A DNA stretch of 64,000 nt from Gemmatimonas sp. (GCF_031426495.1 NZ_JANPLK010000080.1:141818-205817), one strand, 5' to 3'. Shown: positions 26,968 to 36,302, numbered from the stretch's first letter. A program made the numbers and translations. The notes: generated by a model not told the origin, from the letters alone.

Positions 26968-27734
26968 ACGGACAACTCCGGTGTGATGCGCCCTTCGGCC
27001 ATCTCCTTGAAGCGCTCGAGCGCCTTGCGAACCTGCCGATTCGGCGCCCGGCCAAACATGCGCGCCACCAGATCGCCGAACTTACCAGCAGGTGGTTGCG
27101 CCTCGAGTGTCACGAACACATCTGTGCCGCCATCCGACATTTCACAGAACATCACCGTGCCGTTGTTGGGCACCTGCGCCGGCTCCACGGTACGCCACGC
27201 GATCCACTCGTTCTCGCGCTCATCCACGATCTCGGCGTCCCACTCGACCTTCGAGCCCGCTGGTCCCGCCACCACCCAATGCGAATGCGTGGGCGAAATG
27301 ACCTCGACGCGCTCGAGATGATCCATGAACAGCGGCAACCTGGAGAAATCGCGCCACATGGCAAACAACTCCTCTCGCGGTCGCTCAACGTACACGCTTT
27401 GACGCACACTGATTGAGCGCTCATGGTCGACCTCCGCCGGCACACCCGGTTCCACGTACTCCTTGGTCGAGACCCCGAGCATCGAATACGTCTTGCAGTG
27501 CCCTGACGCACCGCGGTACAGCATCTCGGCGCCTAACAGCGCCATGCCGTATCCCACGGTGCCACGTCGGCGTAAGCCGAACATGGTGAGAAACCCACCC
27601 GCGACTGCGGAGGCGATGCGCTCGGTAGCACCGACGTTCACGTAATCGGTTCTACCCTGCCGCGCAATCTCGCGGCGAAGGCGGCGATCATCCGATCCGT
27701 TGTGTTCCATCGAATTCAGAGTTTCACGTGCCAT
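26964..27734 (-). CDS. DUF2892 plus SRPBCC (cyclase/dehydrase) domain protein
   Basis: ATG at 27734 is preferred over 27770 because GGAGG lies about nine bases before it; 256 residues. The N-terminal half has the DUF2892-like membrane hairpin (NVGATERIASAVAGGFLTMFG, YGMALLGAEMLYRGASGHC). The C-terminal half is an SRPBCC domain (SVYVERPREELFAMWRDF, HWVVAGPAGSKVEWDAEI), which often binds lipids or hydrophobic ligands. The combination is common in environmental bacteria but functionally unassigned. The acidic 93-residue gene is coupled downstream. Confidence 0.8.
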   Translation of the reverse strand: MARETLNSMEHNGSDDRRLRREIARQGRTDYVNVGATERIASAVAGGFLTMFGLRRRGTVGYGMALLGAEMLYRGASGHCKTYSMLGVSTKEYVEPGVPAEVDHERSISVRQSVYVERPREELFAMWRDFSRLPLFMDHLERVEVISPTHSHWVVAGPAGSKVEWDAEIVDERENEWIAWRTVEPAQVPNNGTVMFCEMSDGGTDVFVTLEAQPPAGKFGDLVARMFGRAPNRQVRKALERFKEMAEGRITPELSV

Positions 27735-27774
27735 GAGGCGCACCCCTCCGTCGTCCGGTTCGGTTCTCATCAGA

Positions 27775-28554
27775 TCAAGGCGCTTTCTTGAGCGAATCCA
27801 GCATCATCATCTTTGCATTGCTGATGGCCTGGTCGTCGATCACGATGGCTTCGACACGCTGTCCGGCCGCGCCCGTGAGCACCACGCTGTACGAATGACC
27901 TGCCTTGAAGTCCATTTCACGCTTCAGCAACTGCTTACCGTTGCCGTCGATGTTCACCGTCACCGTGGTCTTCACGGGATCGATGTTCTTAAAGCCGGCT
28001 TCCGACGTGAGATTCACATTGTCGAAGAACGGCTCCGTCATCCCGGCCATCACGACATCGATTTCGCCGACGCCATTGACACCATGGATGACGCGCAGGC
28101 GAGCCTTCGTGCTGTCGGTTGTGAGTTCATCCTTCAGCACGCGCAGACGCACACTGCCATTGCCTTCCGGCAACGCAACGAGCGAATAGCGCGAGCCGTC
28201 CATCATGATCTCGTTGTTCGACGCGATCGTGGTATCGCGGTCGCCGGCTTGCAGCCGGAACTTCGCGATGTTGTCCTTGAGCTCCGAATACGGCGTCACG
28301 GTCTTGAAACCGATGCCGCTGAACATGGCGCGATCGTCGACGCTTACCGACGCATCCTTGGCGCTCGGCAGTGCGTTGATCATGCGGACCATCGAAACGC
28401 CGCGACGGTCGGCGGCATCGGCGGACGCCGAGGCCAGACTGCCTTCGGCTGTGGTCGTTTCTACCGCCTTCGTGTCGGCGTCACTGTCACCTTTGCAAGC
28501 GGTGAGACCTGTCGCGAGCGACAGGAGCAGCAGTGTCTTGGCAGGTGTGTGCAT
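27775..28554 (-). CDS. DUF4397 domain lipoprotein
   Basis: The start ATG at 28554 gives a lipoprotein signal with lipobox LTAC (Cys20); 259 residues. The mature part contains two DUF4397-like beta-sandwich segments (SMVRMINALPSAKDASVSVDD and RLRVIHGVNGVGEIDVVM). DUF4397 proteins are surface or periplasmic and of unknown function. A short hairpin lies upstream at 28577-28601. Confidence 0.82.
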   Translation of the reverse strand: MHTPAKTLLLLSLATGLTACKGDSDADTKAVETTTAEGSLASASADAADRRGVSMVRMINALPSAKDASVSVDDRAMFSGIGFKTVTPYSELKDNIAKFRLQAGDRDTTIASNNEIMMDGSRYSLVALPEGNGSVRLRVLKDELTTDSTKARLRVIHGVNGVGEIDVVMAGMTEPFFDNVNLTSEAGFKNIDPVKTTVTVNIDGNGKQLLKREMDFKAGHSYSVVLTGAAGQRVEAIVIDDQAISNAKMMMLDSLKKAP

Positions 28555-28576
28555 TGATGGCTCCGAAATTCTAGGA

Positions 28577-28601
28577 ATCGCAGGCCTTGGTGGCCTGCGA
28601 T
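28577..28601. terminator. 10-bp perfect hairpin
   Basis: ATCGCAGGCC (28577-28586) and GGCCTGCGAT (28592-28601) pair around TTGGT, between the DUF1328 stop and the DUF4397 start. There is no T-run, so termination is uncertain. Confidence 0.4.
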
Positions 28602-28620
28602 ACAATCCGGCGCGAAGGTG

Positions 28621-28797
28621 TCAGCGCGCGGACCGCCGTCCGGAGATCAATCCCATCACCAGCGTCCCCACGAACAACGCGACGAAGATCACGACGAGCA
28701 TCTTCGCAGCGGTGACGGAAACGGTAGCGATACCGCTGAATCCAAATCCAGCAGCGATCAGTGCAACGATCAGGAACCCGAGTGCCCAGCGTAGCAT
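28621..28797 (-). CDS. DUF1328 (YtjA-like) small membrane protein
   Basis: The 58-residue protein starts MLRWALGFLIVALIAAGFGF, has a conserved Gly-rich turn (FSGIATVS) and a second membrane segment (MLVVIFVALFVGTLVMGL). This is the complete DUF1328 pattern of two transmembrane helices. Function is unknown. It follows the his operon by 84 bases on the same strand. Confidence 0.85.
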   Translation of the reverse strand: MLRWALGFLIVALIAAGFGFSGIATVSVTAAKMLVVIFVALFVGTLVMGLISGRRSAR

Positions 28798-28881
28798 GGC
28801 ATCATCCAGACGGATGCGGTCGGTGCCACCCCGAATGGGTCGCCGCCGCCGCACCCGCCATCATTGCATGCGCCGTGCCGC

Positions 28882-29508
28882 TTACTTTGCCCGGGACGAA
28901 AGGACGGCGCGCACACCGTCGAGCGAGCCACCCACCGCTCGCAGTGCCACCAGGGCGTGATACAGCAGGTCCGCGGTCTCCTCCGTCGCCCGCTCGACGT
29001 CACCGTCCACGCAGGCCGTTGCCAACTCGACGGCTTCTTCACCGAGCTTCTTCAACCGCAGGTTGCGATCGCCGAGCAGTCGCTGCGTGTAGCTCGTGGA
29101 CGTGCCGTCGGTCGTCTGCAGGCGCGACGTGATGGTGGCATCGAGCGTCGCGAATATGTCGGCCTGCAGCGCCGCCTCGCTAAAGCATGAGGTCGTTCCG
29201 TTGTGGCAGGCTGGACCGTCCGGCACAACGCGGGCGAGCACCGCGTCGGCATCACAATCGGCCGTGAGCGACACCACGCGCTGGACGTTGCCGCTCGTGC
29301 CACCCTTGTGCCATAAGCCACGCGAGCGCGACCGGTAGTGCATCTCCCCAGTGCGCAGCGTGTACTCGAGCGCCTCGCGATCCGCATGCGCCACCATCAA
29401 CACGGCGCCGTTCGCCACATCCTGCGTGACGACGGTCACGAGACCACCGCTCTTCGTGAAGTCGAGCTGGTCGAGGTCGAAGACGACGGCGCGCACGGGT
29501 TCACTCAT
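28882..29508 (-). CDS. hisIE: Bifunctional phosphoribosyl-AMP cyclohydrolase / phosphoribosyl-ATP pyrophosphohydrolase
   Basis: The protein has 208 residues. The N-terminal HisI domain has LMVAHADREALEYTLRTG, HYRSRSRGLWHKGGTSGN and the metal-binding segment TADCDADAVLARV...GPACH. The C-terminal HisE domain has KKLGEEAVELATACVDGD and a helical NTP-pyrophosphatase core. It performs steps two and three of histidine synthesis. ATG at 29508 overlaps the hisN stop by four bases. It is the last his gene of the operon. Confidence 0.95.
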   Translation of the reverse strand: MSEPVRAVVFDLDQLDFTKSGGLVTVVTQDVANGAVLMVAHADREALEYTLRTGEMHYRSRSRGLWHKGGTSGNVQRVVSLTADCDADAVLARVVPDGPACHNGTTSCFSEAALQADIFATLDATITSRLQTTDGTSTSYTQRLLGDRNLRLKKLGEEAVELATACVDGDVERATEETADLLYHALVALRAVGGSLDGVRAVLSSRAK

Positions 29509-30323
29509 ACCGATGCTCCAGCAGCAGGATCAAAAGGGTCGACCAGATACGGCCGGATTGTGTCGCCCAGGGCGGCGTTGGTGGCGATCACATCGCCACC
29601 AAACGCGGTATCGCGACCGCGCCAGTCGGTGAAGCGGCCGCCCGCTTCCGTGATCAGCGGATACATCGCGGCGGCGTCCCACGGGTTGACGATATCGTCG
29701 ATCATCGCTTCAGCGCGGCCGGTGGCCACCAGCAGGTAGCCGTAACAGTCGCCCCAGGTACGCGCCACCGCGGCTTCCGACGACAGCGCGTGCCACTTCG
29801 CGCGCCGGTGCGGGCGCTCCAGAAATCGATCATCGGTGATCAGCGTGGTCGCGCTATGCAAGTTCGCCACGCGCGATACCGAGGCGCGCGATCCGTTCCA
29901 CCAGCAGCCTTCACCGAGCGCAGCGGCAACGGTTTCCCGCACGGCGGGATAACAGGCGGCGCCGGCGATCACGGTGTCACCCTCGCAGCAGGCCACGAGC
30001 GTGCCCCACAGCGGCACCCCGCGCACAAACGCCTTTGTCCCATCGATGGGATCGAGAATCCAGCGCCGTGGTGCGTCACCGCGCTCGTCGTCGAGCTCCT
30101 CGCCGAACACGCCATCGTGCGGAAAGCGCTGCGCCAGCCACGCCCGCGCGGCACGCTCCGCTTCGCGATCGGCGATGGTCACGGGCGAGCCATCGCCCTT
30201 GATCTCGACGTTCACATCGGTGCGATACCACTGCATCGCAATCGCCGCGGCGTACTCCGCCACTTCGGCCGCCGCCTGCAGCAGCACCGCTGGACTTTCG
30301 GCATGCGTCGTGACGTGCGTCAT
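29505..30323 (-). CDS. hisN: Histidinol-phosphatase, inositol-monophosphatase type
   Basis: The protein has 272 residues. Inositol-phosphatase motifs are GEELDDERG, ILDPIDGTKAFVRG (metal ligands) and NPWDAAAMYPLITEAGG. The IMPase-type histidinol-phosphatase (HisN) replaces the HAD or PHP enzymes of other bacteria. Four-base overlaps on both sides (hisF upstream, hisIE downstream) make the assignment firm by context, though the sequence alone could also fit another IMPase substrate. Confidence 0.9.
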   Translation of the reverse strand: MTHVTTHAESPAVLLQAAAEVAEYAAAIAMQWYRTDVNVEIKGDGSPVTIADREAERAARAWLAQRFPHDGVFGEELDDERGDAPRRWILDPIDGTKAFVRGVPLWGTLVACCEGDTVIAGAACYPAVRETVAAALGEGCWWNGSRASVSRVANLHSATTLITDDRFLERPHRRAKWHALSSEAAVARTWGDCYGYLLVATGRAEAMIDDIVNPWDAAAMYPLITEAGGRFTDWRGRDTAFGGDVIATNAALGDTIRPYLVDPFDPAAGASV

Positions 30324-31099
30324 GCGGCCACGCCGCTGCTAGTCACACGCACGGGCAGTCCCGCCTCGCGCATCACCTGCTTCAGGGCCTGTACGGTGGT
30401 GACGCCATCGTGCAGGATGCCCGCCACCAACACCGCATCGGCACGGCCCTGCACGATCCCATCCACCAGATGCTGCGCAACGCCGGCGCCGCCCGACGCG
30501 ATCACCGGCACGTGCACGGCGTCGGCTACGGCGCGCGTGATGGAGAGGTCGTATCCCGTCCGTGCACCGTCGCGGTCGATGGAGGTCAGCAGAATCTCGC
30601 CGGCGCCGCGCGCGACGCATTCCTGCGCCCACGCCACCGCCTCGAGCGGCGTCTCTTCGCGGCCGCCCTTCACCCACACCTTGTACACGCCGTTGGCGTC
30701 GCGCTTGGCATCGATGCTGGCCACCACGCACTGTGCCCCGAAGCGGTCGGCCGCTTCCGTGAGCAGCTCCGGCCGCGTCACGATGGCGGAGTTCACCGAC
30801 ACCTTGTCGGCGCCGGCTCGCAGCGCACGCGCCACATCGTCCGACGTCCGGACGCCGCCGCCGATGGTGAGCGGAATGAACAGCCGTTCGGCCGTGCGTC
30901 GCGCCACATCGAGCAGGGTCGCCCGCTCTTCGGCGCTGGCGGAGATGTCGAGGAACGTGATCTCATCGGCGCCCTCGCGCTCGTAGCGCTCCGACAGCGC
31001 GACCGGATCACCGACATCACGCAGCCCTTCGAACTGCACGCCCTTTACCACCCGAGCGCCTTTCACATCAAGGCACACGATCACCCGTCGCGTCAGCAT
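30320..31099 (-). CDS. hisF: Imidazole glycerol phosphate synthase, cyclase subunit
   Basis: ATG at 31099 begins MLTRRVIVCLDVKGARVVKG; 259 residues forming a TIM barrel. The two catalytic Asp residues are visible: in IVCLDVK (strand 1) and in VVASIDAKRD (strand 5). The second phosphate site is LLTSIDRDGARTGYD. HisF uses ammonia delivered by HisH. The gene is separated from hisB by four bases and overlaps hisN by four. Confidence 0.95.
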   Translation of the reverse strand: MLTRRVIVCLDVKGARVVKGVQFEGLRDVGDPVALSERYEREGADEITFLDISASAEERATLLDVARRTAERLFIPLTIGGGVRTSDDVARALRAGADKVSVNSAIVTRPELLTEAADRFGAQCVVASIDAKRDANGVYKVWVKGGREETPLEAVAWAQECVARGAGEILLTSIDRDGARTGYDLSITRAVADAVHVPVIASGGAGVAQHLVDGIVQGRADAVLVAGILHDGVTTVQALKQVMREAGLPVRVTSSGVAA

Positions 31100-31103
31100 A
31101 CAA

Positions 31104-31646
31104 TCACGAGTCCGTGATCTCGAGACGCACGCTGCCCTTCGTGCTGAACACCGCGCCGGTTTCCACCAGCGCCTCGCGCAGCGCAAAGCCCAGCCCCTTG
31201 ATGGCCGCTTCAATGATGTGGTGCTTGTCGAAGCCCCGAATCACGCGCACATGCAGGGTCGCCTTCGCGTTGTCGGCGAATGAGCGCAGGAAGTGTTCGT
31301 ACAGATTCGACGGCAGCCTGCCCTCGTAGTAGGGACGTCCGCCGATATCGAGCACCACCTGCACGAGGGCGTCGTCCATCGGCACCGTGCGCTCGCCATA
31401 GCGCGCGCAGCCGGCCGGTGCGAAGGCGGCGACCGCCTGACCGAGCGTGATGGCCACATCTTCGATGAGGTGATGCCGCATGTCGCCGGTGGCCTGCACA
31501 TCGAGATCCACGCCTGCATAGCGTGCGAATGCCACCAGCATGTGATCGAGAAAGACATCACCGGTGGACACGGTGGCGACACCGGTGCCGGCAGTGATAG
31601 CCAAGCGGATCTGGGTTTCCTTCGATTCGCGAATCACAACGGTCAT
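31104..31646 (-). CDS. hisB: Imidazoleglycerol-phosphate dehydratase
   Basis: The protein has 180 residues from ATG at 31646. It is monofunctional, with no HAD domain. Metal-binding motifs are FLDHML, HHLIED and KHHIIEAAIKGLG. The loop before the first HH reads GDMRHHLIED, several residues shorter than the common GDL.IDDHHTVED form. The usual His of H-G-DL is Tyr-Ala here (RYAGVDLDV). It overlaps hisA by four bases. Confidence 0.93.
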   Translation of the reverse strand: MTVVIRESKETQIRLAITAGTGVATVSTGDVFLDHMLVAFARYAGVDLDVQATGDMRHHLIEDVAITLGQAVAAFAPAGCARYGERTVPMDDALVQVVLDIGGRPYYEGRLPSNLYEHFLRSFADNAKATLHVRVIRGFDKHHIIEAAIKGLGFALREALVETGAVFSTKGSVRLEITDS

Positions 31647-32356
31647 GCGCCGAACTCCTCTGCGAGACGGCGCGCATCGAGCGCGCCCGTGTAAAGCGCC
31701 ATGCCGAGCACCGCGCCGGACAGGCCGCGGTGTTCGAGCGCACGCATATCGTCCAACGACGTCACACCACCCGAGGCGAATACCGGCCACTGGCTCGCCT
31801 CGGCCACGTCTTCCATGAGCGGAAGATCAGTACCTGCCATCTTGCCTTCGAGATGCACGGCAGTGACCAGCACCCCCGCCAGCGGAAGCTGGGCAAGCTC
31901 GGACACGAAGTCGATCACGTCGATTTGTGAAGTCTCCGCCCAGCCGCGCGTGACCACGTTCCGCTCGCGCACATCGGCCGCGATGATCAGGCGGCCGGGA
32001 AACGTGTCGGCCATCTCGCGGCGCCAGTCTTCGTCTTCAATGGCACGCGTGCCCACCACCACCCACGACGCGCCTTCCTCGAGCAAGCGCTCGATCCGCG
32101 CTTCGTCGCGTACGCCACCACCGACCTGAATGGGCACCGTGGCGTCGCGCAGGATCTCACGGATGACTTCGTGATTCTGACCACGGCCGGTGGCCGCATC
32201 GAGATCGACGATATGCAACCGCGTGAAGCCGATGCGCACCCATTCGGCCGCCACGGCACCGGGATCATCGAGACGCACCCGCTCGTCGTCGTAGTCTCCA
32301 CCGACGAGCTGCACGCATTTGCCACCACGCAGGTCCACCGCGGGCACAGCGATCAT
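31643..32356 (-). CDS. hisA: Phosphoribosylformimino-5-aminoimidazole carboxamide ribotide isomerase
   Basis: The protein is 237 residues, a TIM barrel. Strand 1 has AVDLRGGKCVQL with the catalytic Asp. Strand 5 has IIAADVRERNVVTRGWAE with the second Asp. The phosphate loops VQVGGG-like (IQVGGGVRD) and FASGGV are intact. Strand 6 reads VLVTAVHLEGKMAGTD instead of the common TDIxRDGTLxG, so the usual Asp there is Glu. It overlaps hisB and hisH by four bases each. Confidence 0.93.
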   Translation of the reverse strand: MIAVPAVDLRGGKCVQLVGGDYDDERVRLDDPGAVAAEWVRIGFTRLHIVDLDAATGRGQNHEVIREILRDATVPIQVGGGVRDEARIERLLEEGASWVVVGTRAIEDEDWRREMADTFPGRLIIAADVRERNVVTRGWAETSQIDVIDFVSELAQLPLAGVLVTAVHLEGKMAGTDLPLMEDVAEASQWPVFASGGVTSLDDMRALEHRGLSGAVLGMALYTGALDARRLAEEFGA

Positions 32357-32985
32357 GACGCACTCCTGAGGGAAGCGGCGAACTGCAGAAACGCACGCAC
32401 GAACGCCACGCCGGGAGCACTCGACTTTTCCGGATGGAACTGCGTGCCGATGATGTTGCCGCGTCGAACCGACGCGGGGAAGCGGTCGCCGTCATGTTCG
32501 CTCCACGCGCTCATAAACGGCACAGACTCGACGGTCGGCCGACAGACGAAACTGTTGGCGTAGTACGCGACGTCGAGCCCCGATGCCACGAGCAGCGGGT
32601 CGGTGACGTCTTCAAGGCGATTCCAGCCGATCTGGGGAATCTGCGCGGCCACCAGCTTCGTGACCTGTCCGTCCACGACACCCAGACCTTGGCCGGGCCC
32701 CTCGTCGCTGCCGTCGAACAGCAGCTGCATGCCCAGGCAAATGCCGAGCGCGGGCAGTCCGGCCAGCAAGGCCTCGCGCATGACCTCACGCCCGGGCGCA
32801 AGCCGTGCGGCGGCCGGCGCGAACGCACCCACACCCGGCAGGATCAACGCGTCGGTGTCACGCACCGCGAGCACGGGGTCGGTTTCCACGTGCACCACCG
32901 CGCCGCCCGCTTCGATCGCCTTCACCAGCGAGTGCAGATTGCCGGCGCCGTAATCGAAGACGGTGACGCGTAAGGCCTGGGTCAT
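32353..32985 (-). CDS. hisH: Imidazole glycerol phosphate synthase, glutamine amidotransferase subunit
   Basis: The protein has 210 residues of the class I amidotransferase type. The nucleophile elbow is LGICLGMQLLF (Cys) and the His/Glu pair is in GTQFHPEKS. It opens with VFDYGAGNLHSLVKAI, typical of HisH. It hydrolyses glutamine and channels ammonia to HisF. Four-base overlaps with hisC and hisA. Confidence 0.95.
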   Translation of the reverse strand: MTQALRVTVFDYGAGNLHSLVKAIEAGGAVVHVETDPVLAVRDTDALILPGVGAFAPAAARLAPGREVMREALLAGLPALGICLGMQLLFDGSDEGPGQGLGVVDGQVTKLVAAQIPQIGWNRLEDVTDPLLVASGLDVAYYANSFVCRPTVESVPFMSAWSEHDGDRFPASVRRGNIIGTQFHPEKSSAPGVAFVRAFLQFAASLRSAS

Positions 32986-34067
32986 GTCGTCCTCCGTGCG
33001 GCCATCACCTCATCGAACGCGACGAGAAAACGCTCAAGCAGCGGCCATGGTCCGACGCTGATACGCAACGTGTCGCCGACGTGCGGCAGTCCCGGAAACG
33101 GACGCACGGCCACGCCGCGCTCACGCAGCGCCAGCCCTACGTTTACGCAGTCGGCCACCGGCACGCACACGAAGTTCGCGTGCGACGCGAGCGGTGCGAA
33201 TCCGCGCGTGCGGAGCGCATCGGCCAGTCGCTCGCGCAGTGTAACCGCCAGCGCGATGTGCTCATTCACCCACGGCATATCGTGCTGCAATGCCGCGAGG
33301 GCCGTGAGTTCCGCCATCGCGTTCAGCTTGTACGGCCCGCGCGACTTCTCCACTTCCATGACCAGCGACGGCTGCCCGATGGCGTAGCCGATGCGCAGCC
33401 CGGCCAGTCCGAACGCCTTCGACATCGTACGGATCACCAACAGGCGATCGAATTGCCGCACCAGATCGACCGACGATACACCCGCGAATTCGGCATAGGC
33501 TTCATCGAGAAACACCACGCCGGGCGCTTCGCGCAGTACACGCTCAATGGTGTCGCGGGCCAGCAGCGCACCGGTGGGATTGTTGGGAGAGCAAAGATAC
33601 AGCAGCTTCGGCGTGGTGGCGAGCAACGCATCGATGTCGGGCTGATGCGATGGCAACTCCACGCAGCCAGCGTAGTCGAGCGCGTTCATGCGTGCGAAAA
33701 TCGGAATCATGGCAAACGACGGTTCCGGCCCGGCCACGAGATCGCCCGGTTCACCGAACGCGCGCATGGCGCTGTCGAGAATATCATCGGAGCCGCAGCC
33801 GGTGACGATCATGTCCGCCGAGACACCAACGAAGGCCGCGAGCGCTTGCTTGAGCTCCGCCGCGTACAGTGTGGGATAGCGCGTGATGCGCGACACCGGC
33901 AATTCGCGCCACGTGTGCTCGGCCACCGGTGGTACGCCCCACAAATTGGTGTTGTCGGTGAGATCGAGATCCACCGGGACGCGCTTCGGATCGTACAGCG
34001 GCACGGCCTCGTACGCCGCGCGCGCCACGGCCAGTCGCTGCGTGTTGTCCGTCATCGGTGCGGTCAT
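32982..34067 (-). CDS. hisC: Histidinol-phosphate aminotransferase
   Basis: ATG at 34067 overlaps the hisD stop as ATGA, which fixes the start (361 residues). PLP-enzyme landmarks are LDLTDNTNLWG, GCGSDDILD, CSPNNPTGALL, FLDEAYAEF and the Schiff-base region TMSKAFGLAGLRIGYAIG. HisC converts imidazole acetol phosphate to histidinol phosphate. Confidence 0.95.
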   Translation of the reverse strand: MTAPMTDNTQRLAVARAAYEAVPLYDPKRVPVDLDLTDNTNLWGVPPVAEHTWRELPVSRITRYPTLYAAELKQALAAFVGVSADMIVTGCGSDDILDSAMRAFGEPGDLVAGPEPSFAMIPIFARMNALDYAGCVELPSHQPDIDALLATTPKLLYLCSPNNPTGALLARDTIERVLREAPGVVFLDEAYAEFAGVSSVDLVRQFDRLLVIRTMSKAFGLAGLRIGYAIGQPSLVMEVEKSRGPYKLNAMAELTALAALQHDMPWVNEHIALAVTLRERLADALRTRGFAPLASHANFVCVPVADCVNVGLALRERGVAVRPFPGLPHVGDTLRISVGPWPLLERFLVAFDEVMAARRTT

Positions 34068-35398
34068 GCGTTCACGCCCCATGCGCGCGCCGCGGCGGCG
34101 TGCGCCGGCAATCCTTCGGCGTCGGCAAAAATGCCCACGTCGCGCGACAGGCGGTCGGCCGCGGCGGGCGAGACTTCCTGCCACGTGGTCCACCGCACGA
34201 AGTCGAGGGTGGAAAGACCGGAGTAGCTGCGACCTGCGCCAGCCGTTGGCAGCACGTGGTTGGCGCCGGTCATGTAATCACCGAAGGCCACCGAACTCGA
34301 TTCCCCCACGAAGATCGTGCCGGCGCTGCGCAGCGCCGCCAGCGTATCGGCACGCACCGACGCTTCGACCACCAGCAGCAGGTGTTCCGCCGCCCATTCA
34401 TTGGCGAAGGCGACGCCATCGGCCATCGATGCCACTGACACGATTGCGCCACGCGCGGAGAGCGACTCGCGCACGATCTGCGCTCGCGGAGCCTGCGCGA
34501 TCTGGGCGAGCGTCTCGGCTTCCAGCGCGTCGGACAGCACCGACGCCTGATCCGGCGTGCCGACCAGCACGGCAATCACGGCCGCGTCGGGGTCATGCTC
34601 GGCTTGCGCCATCAGTTCGCGGGCCAGCGCCGACGGGTTGGCGGTATGGTCGGCCAGGATCAGCAGTTCACTCGGGCCGGCCGGCGAGTCGATCGCCACG
34701 TCGGCCACCAGCTGCAGCTTGGCTTCGGCCACGAAGGCGTTGCCGGGACCCATAATGCGGTCCACGCGTGGCACTGTCGCGGTGCCGATCGCCATCGCAG
34801 CGATGGCCCCAGCGCCGCCCAGCGCGAACACCCGATCCACTCCAGCCAGTGCGGCCGCGGCCAGCACCACGGCGGACGGCAATCCATCGGGGCCCGGCGG
34901 CGAGCAGACGATCACGTCGCCCACCCCTGCTACCCGGGCCGGGATCGCGCCCATCAGGAGCGAGCTCGGATAGGCAGCGCGTCCGCCCGGTGCATAAATC
35001 CCCACGCGACCGAGCGGGTCGGGACGCCGACCCACACGGATACCGGGTTCGGGAGAGCATTCGGTCGCCGTCGGGCGGAAGGCCTCGTGCACGGCGGCGA
35101 TATTGCGGGCCGATCGCTCCAGCACCCGGCGCAGCTCGGGGTCCAGCGACGCCAGCGCCGCATCCCACGCCGCGCGCGGCACCTCGATCGCGGGTAGCTC
35201 GACCCGGTCAAAATCCCGCGCGAAGGCGAGGAGCGCGGCATCGCCCTCCTCCCGGACGCGCGAGATGATCGCGGTCGTTCGGCTCCGAACGGTCGTGTCG
35301 GTCGTCGAGGAGCGGTCCACGATTGCCCGGCGCGCCGTGGCGTCGAGCTCGGCAAGCGGTCCGCGTGCGCGCAGCGCAAGCGCAGTGGCAGCGGTCAC
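34064..35398 (-). CDS. hisD: Histidinol dehydrogenase
   Basis: The protein has 444 residues. Characteristic segments are VGRRPDPLGRVGIYAPGG, the MGPGNAFVAEAKLQ motif, IDSPAGPSELLILAD with zinc and NAD contacts, and ANHVLPTAGAGRSYSGLST near the C-terminus. It oxidises histidinol to histidine in two NAD-dependent steps. It overlaps hisG and hisC by four bases each. Confidence 0.96.
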   Translation of the reverse strand: MTAATALALRARGPLAELDATARRAIVDRSSTTDTTVRSRTTAIISRVREEGDAALLAFARDFDRVELPAIEVPRAAWDAALASLDPELRRVLERSARNIAAVHEAFRPTATECSPEPGIRVGRRPDPLGRVGIYAPGGRAAYPSSLLMGAIPARVAGVGDVIVCSPPGPDGLPSAVVLAAAALAGVDRVFALGGAGAIAAMAIGTATVPRVDRIMGPGNAFVAEAKLQLVADVAIDSPAGPSELLILADHTANPSALARELMAQAEHDPDAAVIAVLVGTPDQASVLSDALEAETLAQIAQAPRAQIVRESLSARGAIVSVASMADGVAFANEWAAEHLLLVVEASVRADTLAALRSAGTIFVGESSSVAFGDYMTGANHVLPTAGAGRSYSGLSTLDFVRWTTWQEVSPAAADRLSRDVGIFADAEGLPAHAAAARAWGVNA

Positions 35399-36273
35399 GG
35401 CACGAGCCTTTCGATGCGGGTCACGAGAATACCTTCACCGCCAAGGGCGCGGAGCTGGGAGATGGTGCGGTAAATCGTATCCGCGCTGACCACCGCGTGC
35501 ACGGCCACGTACTTCCCGTGATCGGCAATCTCGATGACCGTCGGACCGTTGAGCCCGGGAAGCACGGCGCGGACCTCATCGAGGGCGGCGCGAGGCACGT
35601 TGGCCATGAGATAACGCTGGCCGCGGGCCCGGATCACCGACCCGAGCGCGGTGACGAGGTCGTTCAGTTCTTGGACGCGCGACGGATCGCCATTGCGGGG
35701 GCCGTTGACGGCGGTGACGAGGTGGGCGCTCGACTGCATGACCGTCTCGATCTCCCGCAGCCCGTTCATTTTGAGCGTCGAGCCGGTCGACGTGAGATCC
35801 ACGACGATGTCGGCAATGCCCAAGTGGGGAGCGATTTCGGCGGCCCCGGACACCGGCACGACTTCCACCGGGCGGCCGCGCGACTCGAAGAAGGTGCGCG
35901 TGATGCGGGGGAAGACCGTGGCGACGCGGGCCGCCTTGCCGTCGGCGCCGATGTCCTCGATGGCGCGAATGCCCGAGTCGTCCTTGGCGGCCACCACGAG
36001 GCGGCAGCGGCCGAAGCCGAGGTCAAGGTGGGAGCGCAGGTCCCGTCCCGACTCATTGACCAGGTCCATGCCGGTCACGCCGACATCGGCGGCGCCGTCG
36101 GCGACGAACTCCGGAATGTCCTGGGCGCGCACGAAGATGGCTTCGAACTCTCCCCCCAAGGAAGCCGTGAGGGCGCGCTCTCCCGACGAGCGGACCTCGA
36201 GACCAGCGTCGTTGAACAACTCACGGGTGTCTTCACTCAGGCGCCCTTTGTTGGGCAGCGCGATTCGTAGCAT
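35395..36273 (-). CDS. hisG: ATP phosphoribosyltransferase, long form
   Basis: The 292 residues include the C-terminal regulatory ACT-like domain (IRARGQRYLMANVPRAALDE ... VVSADTIYRTISQL), so this is the HisG-long type inhibited by histidine, not the HisZ-dependent short form. The N-terminal domain begins MLRIALPNKGRLSEDT and contains IADIVVDLTSTGSTL, the PRPP-binding loop. It is the first structural gene of the operon and is preceded by the attenuator. Confidence 0.96.
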   Translation of the reverse strand: MLRIALPNKGRLSEDTRELFNDAGLEVRSSGERALTASLGGEFEAIFVRAQDIPEFVADGAADVGVTGMDLVNESGRDLRSHLDLGFGRCRLVVAAKDDSGIRAIEDIGADGKAARVATVFPRITRTFFESRGRPVEVVPVSGAAEIAPHLGIADIVVDLTSTGSTLKMNGLREIETVMQSSAHLVTAVNGPRNGDPSRVQELNDLVTALGSVIRARGQRYLMANVPRAALDEVRAVLPGLNGPTVIEIADHGKYVAVHAVVSADTIYRTISQLRALGGEGILVTRIERLVP

Positions 36274-36302
36274 GACGGTCTGGGAAAGGAGAGCAGGACG
36301 GG

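Noticed and set aside
26380..27321. 313-codon plus-strand frame opposite the M28 and SRPBCC genes
   Set aside because: It spans the start of one gene and most of another on the opposite strand; composition is that of a shadow.
30410..31117. Plus-strand frame opposite hisF
   Set aside because: The his genes on the other strand are certain; this is a shadow.
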